The translations under genes were made by a program, and so were the position numbers. Source: Lysobacteraceae bacterium PS02340 (lineage in GTDB: Bacteria > Pseudomonadota > Gammaproteobacteria > Xanthomonadales > Xanthomonadaceae). Taken from it: 64,000 bases of DNA. Below are positions 1 to 8,054 of this stretch, in pieces (position 1 is the stretch's first letter; each line of letters begins with the position of its first letter). Below the pieces are notes generated by a model. That model did not search any database, was not told the DNA's origin, and was given only the letters and a program-made list of their open reading frames with translations. Location: the NCBI GenBank assembly GCA_029959605.1, contig JASCOC010000008.1, forward strand, positions 1-64,000. Direction: 5' to 3'.

Positions 1-40
1 TTTTGTTTTTTATCATCAGGGTTTTTGTTTTTTAAACGCG

Positions 41-65
41 GCGCCCCCCGTTGCACGGGGGGCGC
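41..65 (-). terminator. Terminator-like hairpin after the ene-reductase gene
   Basis: Perfect 10-bp inverted repeat (41-50 with 56-65) around a 5-nt loop, lying 11 bp past the stop of the minus-strand ene-reductase gene. Read on that strand the stem is followed after a few bases by only three T, so termination would be weak or factor-assisted. Confidence 0.5.
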
Positions 66-76
66 GCATGCCGCGC

Positions 77-1189
77 TCAGTCGAGCGTCGGGTAATCCGT
101 ATAGCCGGCGTCGCCGCCGCCATAGAACGTGGCCTGATCCGGCGTATTGAGCGGCGCATCCTCACGCAGACGTCGCACCAGATCCGGATTGGCGATGAAG
201 GGGCGACCGAACGCCACCGCATCGGCGTGACCGGATTCGATCGCCGCTTCCGCGTCCGCCTTGTCGTAGTCGTTGTTGACGATCCACGCACCCGTGCCAC
301 CCGCCTTCGCATACGTCGCCTTCAGTGCGGCGTAATCGAACGGGGCATTGCCCTGGGTGTAATCGCGCTCACCGCCGGTGGCGCCTTCGATGATGTGCAC
401 GAAAGCCAGACCGAGCGGGGCGAGCACTTCGACCACATGCGCGAACAGCGGCTGCGGATCCGGATCGTGTGCATCGTTGGCCGGCGTGACCGGCGAGATG
501 CGGATGCCGGTGCGATCGCCACCGATCTCCTCGACCACGGCGCGCATGACCTCGCCGAGGAACCGCGCGCGGTTCTCGATGCTGCCGCCATAGGCATCCG
601 TGCGCGCATTGCTGCCGCTGCGCAGGAACTGGTCGATCAGATAGCCGTTCGCGGCGTGGACTTCGACGCCGTCGAAACCGGCGTCGATCGCGGCGCGCGC
701 GGCGCGGCGATAGTCCTCGACGATACCGGGCAGCTCGTCGAGTTCGAGCGCACGCGGCGTGGAGGTGTCGACGAAAGCGCCATTGCCATCGGCGTCATGG
801 ATGAAGGTCTTGCTCTTGGCCGCGATCGCCGACGGCGCCACCGGCGCCTGGCCATCAGGCTGCAGCGAGGTGTGCGAGATGCGTCCGACATGCCACAGCT
901 GCACGACGATGCGACCGCCTTCGGCATGCACCGCATCGGTGACGCGGCGCCAACCCGCGAGCTGCGCCGGCGCGTACAGACCCGGCACATCGGCGTAGCC
1001 CTGACCCTGATGGGTGATCGCGGTGGCCTCGGTGACCAACAGGCCGGCTGTCGCGCGCTGCGCGTAATAGAGCGCGGTGCGTGGCGGCGGAATCGCGTCC
1101 GGCGAACGGTTGCGGGTCAGCGGCGCCATGACGACGCGGTTGGGGAGCGACAGTGCGCCGGCGGTCAGGGGATCGAACAGGGTCGGCAT
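77..1189 (-). CDS. Alkene reductase, Old Yellow Enzyme family (NemA-like)
   Basis: A 370-residue FMN-dependent TIM-barrel oxidoreductase of the NemA/xenobiotic reductase group, expected to reduce activated C=C bonds or nitro compounds with NAD(P)H in the cytoplasm. Visible signatures are the N-terminal LFDPLTAGALSLPNRVVMAP block, the active-site His-x-x-Asn in GVEVHAANGYLIDQF, the RFLGEV/FMN region and the C-terminal GRPFIANPDLVRRL phosphate-binding segment. The frame stays open 24 codons upstream, but the family starts at MPTLFDP, preceded by AGGAA, so that start is used. Divergent from the MgtC gene with about 220 bp between starts. The length is normal for the family; the physiological substrate cannot be read from sequence. 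Confidence 0.93.
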   Translation of the reverse strand: MPTLFDPLTAGALSLPNRVVMAPLTRNRSPDAIPPPRTALYYAQRATAGLLVTEATAITHQGQGYADVPGLYAPAQLAGWRRVTDAVHAEGGRIVVQLWHVGRISHTSLQPDGQAPVAPSAIAAKSKTFIHDADGNGAFVDTSTPRALELDELPGIVEDYRRAARAAIDAGFDGVEVHAANGYLIDQFLRSGSNARTDAYGGSIENRARFLGEVMRAVVEEIGGDRTGIRISPVTPANDAHDPDPQPLFAHVVEVLAPLGLAFVHIIEGATGGERDYTQGNAPFDYAALKATYAKAGGTGAWIVNNDYDKADAEAAIESGHADAVAFGRPFIANPDLVRRLREDAPLNTPDQATFYGGGDAGYTDYPTLD

Positions 1190-1410
1190 CGGGGGAGGTT
1201 CCTGGCAGTGAACGCCCGAACTGCTGGGCCGGGCCGCGCTTTTCAAGCGTGGCGCGGGCACGCGCGGCGGGATGCTCCGTTGCGATGGTGCACGCGACCG
1301 TCATCGAACCGTCATCACCGCAGGCCAACCGGACAGACGCTAGCGTCCATTCACCTGATGCCGAGTCCATCCCCGATGCCGCACGCGAACCTTCGCCATC
1401 CACACAACGC

Positions 1411-1932
1411 ATGCACGGCGACGCGGCGGTGAGTGTGCTCGACCAGATCGGCGCCGCGGTCGCACGCGAGCTGGCGCTGCCCGACGTGGATACCTCGACG
1501 ACGATCGTGGTGCGCGTGCTCGTCGCGGCGATCCTCGGCGGCATGGTGGGCTGGGAGCGCGAGCACAAGGGCCGCGCGGCGGGACTCAAGACCCACATCC
1601 TGGTGTCGATCGGCTCGGCGCTGTTCGTGCTCGCGCCGCTGCTGAGCGGTATCGAAGGCGGCGACGTGACGCGCGTGATGCAGGGCATCGTGTCCGGCAT
1701 CGGGTTCCTCGGTGCCGGTGCGATCCTCAAGCTCGACAAGGGCGAACGCATCGAGGGCCTGACCACCGCGGCCGGCGTGTGGATGACCGCAGCGATCGGT
1801 ATGGCCGCGGGCATGGGCCAGGAAATGGTCGCGCTTGCGACGACGGTGATGGCGCTGCTCGTCGTCAGTGCGCTGCCGAAGCTGCAGCGACCGAATCCGG
1901 AATCGCCCGACCGCATGCACCCCGACGATTGA
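1411..1932 (+). CDS. MgtC/SapB family membrane protein
   Basis: A 173-residue inner-membrane protein of the MgtC/SapB family. Typical blocks are visible: GGMVGWEREHKGRAAGLKTH, LVSIGSALFVLAPL, GIGFLGAGAILK and GLTTAAGVWMTAAIGMAAGMG, forming four hydrophobic segments. The C-terminal soluble domain found in virulence-type MgtC is absent, so this is the short SapB-like form. Family members have been linked to Mg2+ limitation and to ATP synthase inhibition in some bacteria; the role here is unknown. The ATG at 1411 is chosen; a GTG six codons later is an alternative, and the frame is open far upstream without a convincing ribosome site. Confidence 0.88.
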   Translation: MHGDAAVSVLDQIGAAVARELALPDVDTSTTIVVRVLVAAILGGMVGWEREHKGRAAGLKTHILVSIGSALFVLAPLLSGIEGGDVTRVMQGIVSGIGFLGAGAILKLDKGERIEGLTTAAGVWMTAAIGMAAGMGQEMVALATTVMALLVVSALPKLQRPNPESPDRMHPDD

Positions 1933-2051
1933 TCCATCACGGCGTTTGGGACTGAACGGTTTCCCTGCGCATTCGGGATTTCGCGACGGCGGTTTCATCT
2001 GCGGCCCCGCACGGTGGGTGTTCGAACCCAACGCAAGCGGAGATTCCCCAG

Positions 2052-2873
2052 ATGAGCCACAAAGACGAAATCAAGGACGGCGGCCGCGATCTCAACCGCG
2101 ACCCGATCACCAAGACGCCTGGCGCGCATCCGATCGGTGTGGGCGTGGGCGGTGCCGCGGGCGGCGCGGCTGCTGGCGCTGCGGCGGGCACGGTGTTCGG
2201 ACCCGTCGGCACCCTGATCGGTGCAGCGATCGGCGTCGTCGCCGGCGCAGCCGTCGGCAAGGGCGTCGCCGAGCGCATCGATCCGACCGGCGAAACCGAG
2301 TACTGGCGTGACGCGCACCGCGAACGTGACTACGTCAAGGCCGATCACGACTACGACCGCGACTATGCACCCGCCTACGGCCTCGGTCTGCAGGCCCGCG
2401 AAGCGGAGCGCACCCGCGACTGGGGCGAGTCGGAAGCGACGCTGCAGAAGGAGTGGGAATCGGCCCGCGGTGAATCGCGTCTGGGCTGGGAGGATGCACG
2501 TCCTGCCGTCCGCGATGCATGGGATCGCACCGACCGCACCTACGATCTATACGAGCGCAGCGATGCCTACTACGCCGACGCGTTCGAGCGCGCGCCGTAT
2601 CGCGACGCCGATGCCGACTACAGCCACTACCAGCCGGCCTACCGCTACGGTGCCTATGCGCGCACCCGTCATGCGGATCGCGCCTGGGACGACCGTCTGG
2701 CAGCCGAGCTCGAAAGCGACTGGACCAACCGTCGTGGCAATTCGCCGCTGGACTGGGATCGCGCGAAGGCCGCGGTGCAGGACGCGTACGTCTCGCACGA
2801 CCATTACGCTGGTGGCAGCTATCTCCGTGACAACAGCGGCCGTGACGACACCGACCGGTTCCGCGTCGGCTGA
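2052..2873 (+). CDS. Glycine-zipper protein with internal tandem duplication
   Basis: A 273-residue protein with no function I can assign. Residues 28-73 are an Ala/Gly-rich glycine-zipper segment (GVGVGGAAGGAAAGAAAGTV, then a second GxxxG-rich stretch), long enough to span a membrane twice. The rest is hydrophilic and rich in Asp, Arg, Tyr and Trp, and contains two copies of a roughly 88-residue unit: the first includes WGESEATLQKEWESARGES, LGWEDARPAVRDAW (about 124-157), and the second WDDRLAAELESDW, LDWDRAKAAVQDAY (about 212-245). There is no signal peptide. Monocistronic, with a strong hairpin after the stop. Possibly a stress-related envelope protein, by analogy with other glycine-zipper proteins only. 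Confidence 0.8.
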   Translation: MSHKDEIKDGGRDLNRDPITKTPGAHPIGVGVGGAAGGAAAGAAAGTVFGPVGTLIGAAIGVVAGAAVGKGVAERIDPTGETEYWRDAHRERDYVKADHDYDRDYAPAYGLGLQAREAERTRDWGESEATLQKEWESARGESRLGWEDARPAVRDAWDRTDRTYDLYERSDAYYADAFERAPYRDADADYSHYQPAYRYGAYARTRHADRAWDDRLAAELESDWTNRRGNSPLDWDRAKAAVQDAYVSHDHYAGGSYLRDNSGRDDTDRFRVG

Positions 2874-2894
2874 GATTCGCGTCGTTCCAGTTTA

Positions 2895-2933
2895 AGAACA
2901 AGAGGGCGCGCCAGTGGCGCGCCCTCTTGTTCT
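2895..2933 (+). terminator. Perfect 18-bp hairpin after the glycine-zipper gene
   Basis: Arms 2895-2912 and 2916-2933 are perfect reverse complements around a 3-nt loop (AGT). It lies 21 bp past the stop codon. There is no T tract on either strand, so it may act as an mRNA-stabilising or attenuating structure rather than a classical intrinsic terminator. Confidence 0.6.
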
Positions 2934-2990
2934 GGCGAAGCTGGCGCTTGTGACCTGTGGGTGCGGTGTGCGCTTTGACTGCACAGCGCG

Positions 2991-3123
2991 AATGGATCCA
3001 GCGTGCGCTGGGATGACGGCCGTGAGAGGTCGCGCGACGGCTGTGCGGACTTGGCGGAGTGCTCTGTAACCGCCGCATGCATTGAATACTCCGTCCGTCA
3101 TCCCAGCGCACGCTGGGATCCAT
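2991..3123. repeat. REP-like palindromic units in inverted pair
   Basis: Two copies of a ~28-bp unit, 2991-3019 and 3095-3123, facing each other in inverted orientation 75 bp apart. Each carries its own palindrome (core CAGCG...CGCTGGGATGACGG, and its reverse complement in the second copy); the left copy lacks one C of the GGATCCC arm. The arrangement matches REP doublets (BIMEs), which are common between convergent genes and are mobilised in trans by RAYT transposases. No RAYT gene lies in this window. Confidence 0.65.
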
Positions 3124-3229
3124 CTTGATCTTCGCGTCCTCCTACACGGAAACGGCCGGCCGGCACGCGCGTGATGCAACGCACGCCCGCGTCGTCCTCA
3201 ATGGCTGCGACGACAGAACGACATCAACC

Positions 3230-3601
3230 TCAGCCGTTCCCGCCCAACTCCACCACCGGCTTGAACCCACCGTAGATCATCCGCTTGCCATCGAACGGCA
3301 TCGGATTCTTCTCGGGATCCATGCGCGGATCGCTGCCGTCCATCATCTTGACGAACGCGGCATCGCGCGTGGCCTTGTCCGGCCACTCGACCCATGAGAA
3401 CACCACGGTCTCATCGTCCTTGGCCTGCACCGCCTTGCGGAAATCGGTGAGCGTGCCGTCGGGCACGTCGTCGGCCCAGCATTCGAGGATGCGCGTGGCG
3501 CCCAGTTCCATGAAGAACGCATCGCCGCTGGTGGCGTGGTCGATGAACTTCTGCTTGTTGGCGGTGGGGACGGCGAGAACGAAACCATCGATGTAGGACA
3601 T
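3230..3601 (-). CDS. DUF1428 family protein (YbaA-like)
   Basis: A 123-residue cytoplasmic protein covering the whole DUF1428 family: N-terminal SYIDGFVLAVPTANKQKF, central ELGATRILECWADDVPDG, the VVFSWVEWPDKATRDAA block and the diagnostic C-terminal MPFDGKRMIYGGFKP. The family has a ferredoxin-like (dimeric alpha-beta barrel) fold, as in E. coli YbaA; no biochemical activity is established. The start ATG follows a GGAG-like site (AGGAGTTCCGCC on the coding strand). It is a single gene. Confidence 0.9.
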   Translation of the reverse strand: MSYIDGFVLAVPTANKQKFIDHATSGDAFFMELGATRILECWADDVPDGTLTDFRKAVQAKDDETVVFSWVEWPDKATRDAAFVKMMDGSDPRMDPEKNPMPFDGKRMIYGGFKPVVELGGNG

Positions 3602-3740
3602 GGCGGAACTCCTGTCGGTGCGCGGGTCGCGCGGGTGTACTGCGGCAGTCTGCTGCAGGCTTCATCGGGACGACGCGGTAGCGTCCCGGATTTCGACATC
3701 CTCTTGCAGCGTATTCAGCGAAGGCCGGGTCCGGATGCGC

Positions 3741-4130
3741 TCAGGGCGTAGATGGCGGGTCGAACGCGCCCAGGATCGGGCACGGGCCACGACCGCCCCG
3801 ACCGCAGCGGTGCGCCAGCGCGCCCAGCGCGTCGCGGGCCTGCTGCAGTTCGGCGATGCGGGCATCGAGGGCGGCGATGCGTTCGATGGCCAGAGCGCGC
3901 ACCCGGCTGCGATCGCGGGTCGCATCGAGCGCCAGCAGTTCGGCGATCCCGTCGAGGGTGAAGCCCGCGGCCTGTGCGCTGCGGATGAAGCGCAGCCGGC
4001 GCAGGTCCGTCTCGCCGTAGCGGCGGATGCCCGCGCCGCGCGACGGAATGTCGAGCAGACCGCGACGCTGGTAGAAGCGGATCGTCTCGACGCCGACACC
4101 GCCTGCATCCGCCAATGCGGAAATCGTCAT
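3741..4130 (-). CDS. MerR-family regulator, mercury-regulator-like, two cysteines
   Basis: A 129-residue activator of the MerR family. The winged helix-turn-helix is at 1-40 (MTISALADAGGVGVETIRFY, RRYGETDLRRLRFI), followed by the long dimerisation helix and a C-terminal metal-loop-like segment RCGRGGRGPCPIL with Cys109 and Cys117, resembling the Cys117/Cys126 loop of MerR. The third Hg-binding cysteine of MerR (Cys82) aligns near residue 73, which is Asp, so true Hg sensing is doubtful. The frame is open 46 codons upstream, but the family begins at MTISALA. It is divergent from the glutaredoxin-MauE gene, with a mer-type 19-bp-spacer promoter between them that it probably controls together with its own gene. 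Confidence 0.85.
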   Translation of the reverse strand: MTISALADAGGVGVETIRFYQRRGLLDIPSRGAGIRRYGETDLRRLRFIRSAQAAGFTLDGIAELLALDATRDRSRVRALAIERIAALDARIAELQQARDALGALAHRCGRGGRGPCPILGAFDPPSTP

Positions 4131-4141
4131 CGCGTCCACGC

Positions 4142-4172
4142 TTGACTCCGTACCCTGATACGGACGGTATAC
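4142..4172 (+). promoter_or_regulatory. mer-like operator-promoter with 19-bp spacer
   Basis: TTGACT (-35, 4142-4147) and GTATAC (-10, 4167-4172) are separated by 19 bp, the over-long spacing diagnostic of MerR-activated promoters. The spacer holds a dyad TCCGTA-N6-TACGGA (4147-4164). From memory, the Tn501/Tn21 mer operator has the same -35, spacer length and dyad halves. It faces the glutaredoxin-MauE gene and overlaps the upstream region of the regulator gene. Confidence 0.8.
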
Positions 4173-4218
4173 AGGGCGGTATCCGGCGCCGGCAAGGCGT
4201 CGATCCGAGGAGTTTCCG

Positions 4219-4998
4219 ATGACGACGTCCGCCCCCCGCCCGCGCGCGGTGCTCCATCGCATGGTCATGCCCGGCCATGTCTGTCCGTTCGGCCTGAAGG
4301 CGCGGCATATGCTGCGCAGCCACGGCTACGACGTCGAAGACCACTGGCTGGAAACGCGCGAGGCCACCGATGCGTTCAAGGCCGCGCACGGCGTCAAGAC
4401 CACGCCGCAGATCTTCATCGATGGCGTGCGCATCGGCGGCCACGACGACCTGCGTCGCTTCCTGGGCCTGGAGGTGCGCGATCCGAAGGCGGCGACGTAC
4501 CGGCCAGTCGCCGCACTGTTCGCGATGACGGCGTTGATGGCGCTCGCGCTGTCCTATGCGGTCTACGGCAGCGTGCTGACGGTGCGCGCGGCCGAATGGT
4601 TCGTGGGCTTGAGCATGTGCGTGCTGGCGCTGCTGAAACTGCAGGACGTGCAGACCTTCTCCAGCATGTTCCTCAACTACGACCTGCTGGCGAAGCGCTG
4701 GGTGCCATACGCGACGCTGTACCCCTTCGCCGAAGGACTCGCCGGCGTATTGATGGTGGCCGGCGCGCTGACCTGGTTCTCCGCGCCGCTGGCGCTGGTG
4801 ATCGGCGGCATCGGTGCGGTCTCGGTGTTCAAGGCGGTCTACATCGAGAAGCGCACGCTCAAATGCGCTTGCGTCGGGGGCGGCAGCAATGTGCCGCTGG
4901 GCTTCGTGTCGCTGACCGAGAACCTGATGATGGTCGCGATGGCGGTCTGGATGCTGCTCGCGCCTCTGCTGTCGCCGGGCCTGCACGCGGCGATGTGA
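4219..4998 (+). CDS. Glutaredoxin-MauE/DoxX fusion membrane protein
   Basis: A 259-residue fusion. Residues 10-85 form a glutaredoxin fold with a CPFG active site (Cys22), the cis-proline motif TTPQIF (Pro63) and the GG-x-DDL glutathione-site motif (73-78). Residues 95-255 carry about four membrane helices of the MauE/DoxX redox-associated type, ending in the conserved CACVGGGSNVPLGFVSLTEN block with Cys216 and Cys218. MauE-type proteins support disulphide chemistry, so this likely relays thiol electrons at the inner membrane with the glutaredoxin domain in the cytoplasm. GAGGAG precedes the ATG. Control by the divergent MerR-like regulator is inferred from the operator. No merT, merP or merA genes are nearby. 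Confidence 0.85.
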   Translation: MTTSAPRPRAVLHRMVMPGHVCPFGLKARHMLRSHGYDVEDHWLETREATDAFKAAHGVKTTPQIFIDGVRIGGHDDLRRFLGLEVRDPKAATYRPVAALFAMTALMALALSYAVYGSVLTVRAAEWFVGLSMCVLALLKLQDVQTFSSMFLNYDLLAKRWVPYATLYPFAEGLAGVLMVAGALTWFSAPLALVIGGIGAVSVFKAVYIEKRTLKCACVGGGSNVPLGFVSLTENLMMVAMAVWMLLAPLLSPGLHAAM

Positions 4999-5019
4999 GC
5001 CGCGCGCAGGTGCGTCGCA

Positions 5020-7917
5020 TCACTTCACTTCGAACTCGCCGACGAACACCGTCTCGCGCGCGTCCGACAACCGCAGCGTGATGCGCTGGTCCGCCTGCGT
5101 CGCGGTGCCGAAGCCGGTGCTCAGCCAGAGCTGCAGCGTGGTCGCGCCGGTGACCAGTTGCTGGCGCTGGCCGAAGAAGTTCGCTTCCACACGGTAGGTG
5201 CCGGGTTTGGCATCGCGCAGCGCGAATTCCTCGGGGCCGTAGCCGCGGGTGAAATCCGGTGACATGCGCGCGCCCTGACGGGTCAGGCGATTGCCGTAGT
5301 AGGCCTTCTCGCCATCGGGATCGGTGACCCACAGATCCATGTCGCTGTCGTCGCTGTCCCAGCTCAGTACCGCGCGCAGGTCCAGCGGCAGGTTGCGCAG
5401 CAGGCGCGGATCGATGGCCGAGGTGTCGAGCGGCGCAGGCGCGGTTGCGACCAGCGCGTTGAGTTCGGCCAGCGCGGTCAGTTCGATCTCGGCGAAGCGG
5501 CCGTTCCAGTCGCCGTCGACGACCTCGGCCAGCAGATCGATCGCGCGCTGGCGGTTTCCGGTTGCCGCATGTGCGAGTGCGAGATCGCGCAGGCTCTGCG
5601 GCTCTTCCGGCCGCATCGCCAGCACACGTTCGAGCACCGGCACGGCGAGGTCGTCGCGCTTCATGTCGCGCAGTCGGTAGGCCAGCACGCGCAGCACATG
5701 GGGGTTGTCGAGATCCAGTTCCGCGAGATTGGACAGCACGCGCAGGGCGAGGCCGGTCTCGCCGCGACGCTGCAGCACGTCCGCCGCATCCAGATAGAAC
5801 GCGGTGCCCTGGACCTCGGCGTCGCGTGCATCGAGATAGCGTGCGTAGACCTCGCCATCGGGCGCCTCGCGCAGACGGCGAGCAAGCGGCGCGTCGGACT
5901 GCCAGGGGTTGAGGCGGATCGTCGCGGTCGACGGTGACGCAGCGACGGACGCATCCGCCGGCGCACGCGCACCGAGTGCGAGCGGCGCCGGCGCGGATCG
6001 CATCGCCATCGGCGCCGCGGCGGCTTCGGCCATCATCATCATCGGCGCGGCGGCAGGGGCGGGTGCGGGCGGTGGTGGTGGCATCGGCAGCGCGCGGCTG
6101 GACGCCTGCACATCCTGCGCTGCGGCGATCTGCGGCGGTGCATCCTTCGGAAACACGCGTTCCCACCACGCGATCCGCTCGGCCCAGCCGCGCGCGACGG
6201 CATCGCGTCGTGTCTGCCGGTCGCGCGCCTGCGTGGCCGCGGTCTGCAGGCGTGCAGCGGCCACCGCTTCGGCGATGGCCGCCGGCGCCGTGATGTCGAA
6301 GCGCACGTAATCCTCGATGCGTTCGAGCACCAGCAGGGACGTGCCCGGGGTCACCAGTCCGAAGCGCTGCCCGATTGCGGCGATGCGCTGGCGGTTGCGC
6401 TCGGGTTCTGCCTGCAACGCTGCGAGCTGGAAACGCGCCCACTGCAATGCCGCGAGTTCGCCCCGCGGCGTGCGCGCGGCATCGATCGACAGCGGGATGC
6501 GCTGCGTGCGGCCGCCGTTGCGCACCTCTAGGGTCAGGTCGGCGCGCGATGCATCGAGGCGCCCCGCGATGCGCACGACGCCGGGCATCGCCACGTTCGA
6601 TTCGGCGACGAGATCACGCGCGCCGATGCCGTCGATGGCGACGAGAGCCGGCGCGTCTTGCAGCAGTGCGCGCGTCGCCGCGGGCAGTGCGCCGGCATCG
6701 CGCAGATCGATCGCGCGCCCATGGCGCGCCTGTGCCAGCGCCGCCAGCCGCGAGGCGTCGCCGTTGGCGGACTGCACGGTGTAGAGACGCTGGCCTTCGG
6801 CGAACGCGGGAAACGCATCGGCACCGTGGTTGAACAGGCCGTCGCCGAACAGCAGGAACTCGTCCGTGTCCGCTGCAGGGCTCCAGCCGCCGGCTGCGGT
6901 GGCGCCGTCGTACACCGTCGACTCCAGTTCCCGACGCAGTGTCCGCCAGTCGCCATCGCGCACCTGGAACCGCTGCGGCGCGTCCGCGACATCGCGCAGG
7001 CGCAGCAGCTCGACCTCGATGTCGCCGGCCGCGCGGAAGTACGTATCCAGCAGCGCGAACTCCAGTGCGTGCGCACGCGTGCGGCCCGACATCGAGCTGT
7101 CCCACAGCAGCGCGACGTGACGCGGCAGGGCGCGCGGTGCATCGGGCGCGTCCACCGGCACCTCGGCCACGAACCACGTCGCACCGTCGCGGCGCTGCAG
7201 TTGCACGGCAGGTCGGCGTTCGTAGGGCACCCGCAGCGTCGCGATCCCGGCGTCCGGGATGTTCGCTGCGTGCAGCGTGGTGCGATATTCCGCGCCGGCC
7301 CGCGTCAGTGTGGCTGTGCCGACGAGGCCGGACAGCGCCGGTCGACCGGACGTCGCCAGCGTCAGCTCGATGTGGTCGATCTGGCGCGCGAATGCGAGCG
7401 GCAGCATCACCGTATCCAGGCGCCCGTCGCGCTGCAGCGGTGCGAGCAGCACCAGCCGCACCTGGCGGGTGCCGCCGGGGGCGAACGGATAGACGCGCAG
7501 CCGGAACGCGTCACCCGCGGTTTGTTCGAGCAGGCCCGGATCGACACCCTCGCGGACGATGGTCTCGAAGACCTCGCGGCCGCGATCCTTCGGGACCGGT
7601 ACCGCGTCGCGCATCGTGCCGTCGATGTCCAGCGCGAAGCCGACGATCTGCTGGCCCGGCGCGAGCGGGAACTGCAGATTGCCTGCGCGCACACGGCCGG
7701 TGGGATTGCGGAGCGTGAGGTCGATCGTCGTGCGCGCGACACCGGCGCCGGTGTCCACGCGCATCGACGCGGATTCGAGCCGCACCGGCGATTCGCCGGC
7801 ATCGGCGACCAGCAATGGCGGTGCGATGAGGTCGGGCACACGCTGCGCCGTGGTCATCGTCGGCAGCAGTACGGTCAGGCAGAGCAGGGCACGGAGGCAG
7901 AAGCGGAGACGGGACAT
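5020..7917 (-). CDS. Exported VIT-domain / TPR / DUF2135 protein
   Basis: A 965-residue protein with an N-terminal signal peptide (MSRLRFCLRALLCLTVLLP, cleavage near TTAQ). Residues ~25-160 are a VIT (vault/inter-alpha-trypsin) domain, recognisable from LQFPLAPGQQIVGFALDI and KDRGREVFETIVREGVDPG. A divergent von Willebrand-like region follows (HVALLWDSSMSGR, giving a DxSxS-type motif). A low-complexity Pro/Ala/Met stretch leads into helical TPR-like repeats (~750-860), and the C-terminal ~110 residues are DUF2135 (DLWVTDPDGEKAYYGN). Probably a periplasmic or surface scaffold. The start is at the signal peptide; 49 codons of open frame upstream are ignored. It is divergent from the small membrane-protein gene. 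Confidence 0.85.
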   Translation of the reverse strand: MSRLRFCLRALLCLTVLLPTMTTAQRVPDLIAPPLLVADAGESPVRLESASMRVDTGAGVARTTIDLTLRNPTGRVRAGNLQFPLAPGQQIVGFALDIDGTMRDAVPVPKDRGREVFETIVREGVDPGLLEQTAGDAFRLRVYPFAPGGTRQVRLVLLAPLQRDGRLDTVMLPLAFARQIDHIELTLATSGRPALSGLVGTATLTRAGAEYRTTLHAANIPDAGIATLRVPYERRPAVQLQRRDGATWFVAEVPVDAPDAPRALPRHVALLWDSSMSGRTRAHALEFALLDTYFRAAGDIEVELLRLRDVADAPQRFQVRDGDWRTLRRELESTVYDGATAAGGWSPAADTDEFLLFGDGLFNHGADAFPAFAEGQRLYTVQSANGDASRLAALAQARHGRAIDLRDAGALPAATRALLQDAPALVAIDGIGARDLVAESNVAMPGVVRIAGRLDASRADLTLEVRNGGRTQRIPLSIDAARTPRGELAALQWARFQLAALQAEPERNRQRIAAIGQRFGLVTPGTSLLVLERIEDYVRFDITAPAAIAEAVAAARLQTAATQARDRQTRRDAVARGWAERIAWWERVFPKDAPPQIAAAQDVQASSRALPMPPPPPAPAPAAAPMMMMAEAAAAPMAMRSAPAPLALGARAPADASVAASPSTATIRLNPWQSDAPLARRLREAPDGEVYARYLDARDAEVQGTAFYLDAADVLQRRGETGLALRVLSNLAELDLDNPHVLRVLAYRLRDMKRDDLAVPVLERVLAMRPEEPQSLRDLALAHAATGNRQRAIDLLAEVVDGDWNGRFAEIELTALAELNALVATAPAPLDTSAIDPRLLRNLPLDLRAVLSWDSDDSDMDLWVTDPDGEKAYYGNRLTRQGARMSPDFTRGYGPEEFALRDAKPGTYRVEANFFGQRQQLVTGATTLQLWLSTGFGTATQADQRITLRLSDARETVFVGEFEVK

Positions 7918-8054
7918 GGCGACATCCTTGGGCAGTGCTGTCGTCAACGCACGTCGATCGCGAACGGGGTTGCGGCTGACGCGCACGGCCTTCACGTGCC
8001 CATTCAGATTGATCGGCGAGGATCGCGGCCTTCGAGAATTACCGGAGCATCTCC

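Larger units (their letters stand above)
2874..3229. other. Gene-free interval with hairpin and REP-like pair
   Basis: 356 bp between converging genes. It holds the 18-bp hairpin and the inverted REP-like pair annotated separately. I see no further coding or RNA feature. Confidence 0.6.

Noticed and set aside
1-40. T-rich left edge as an AT-rich island or origin
   Set aside because: Too short to judge; more likely the tail of intergenic DNA past the ene-reductase terminator.
68-1432. Plus-strand open frame of 454 codons
   Set aside because: Antisense to the ene-reductase gene; Arg/His-rich product without domains, caused by high GC.
2991-3123. CRISPR-like repeat
   Set aside because: Only two units, in inverted rather than direct orientation, and each palindromic.
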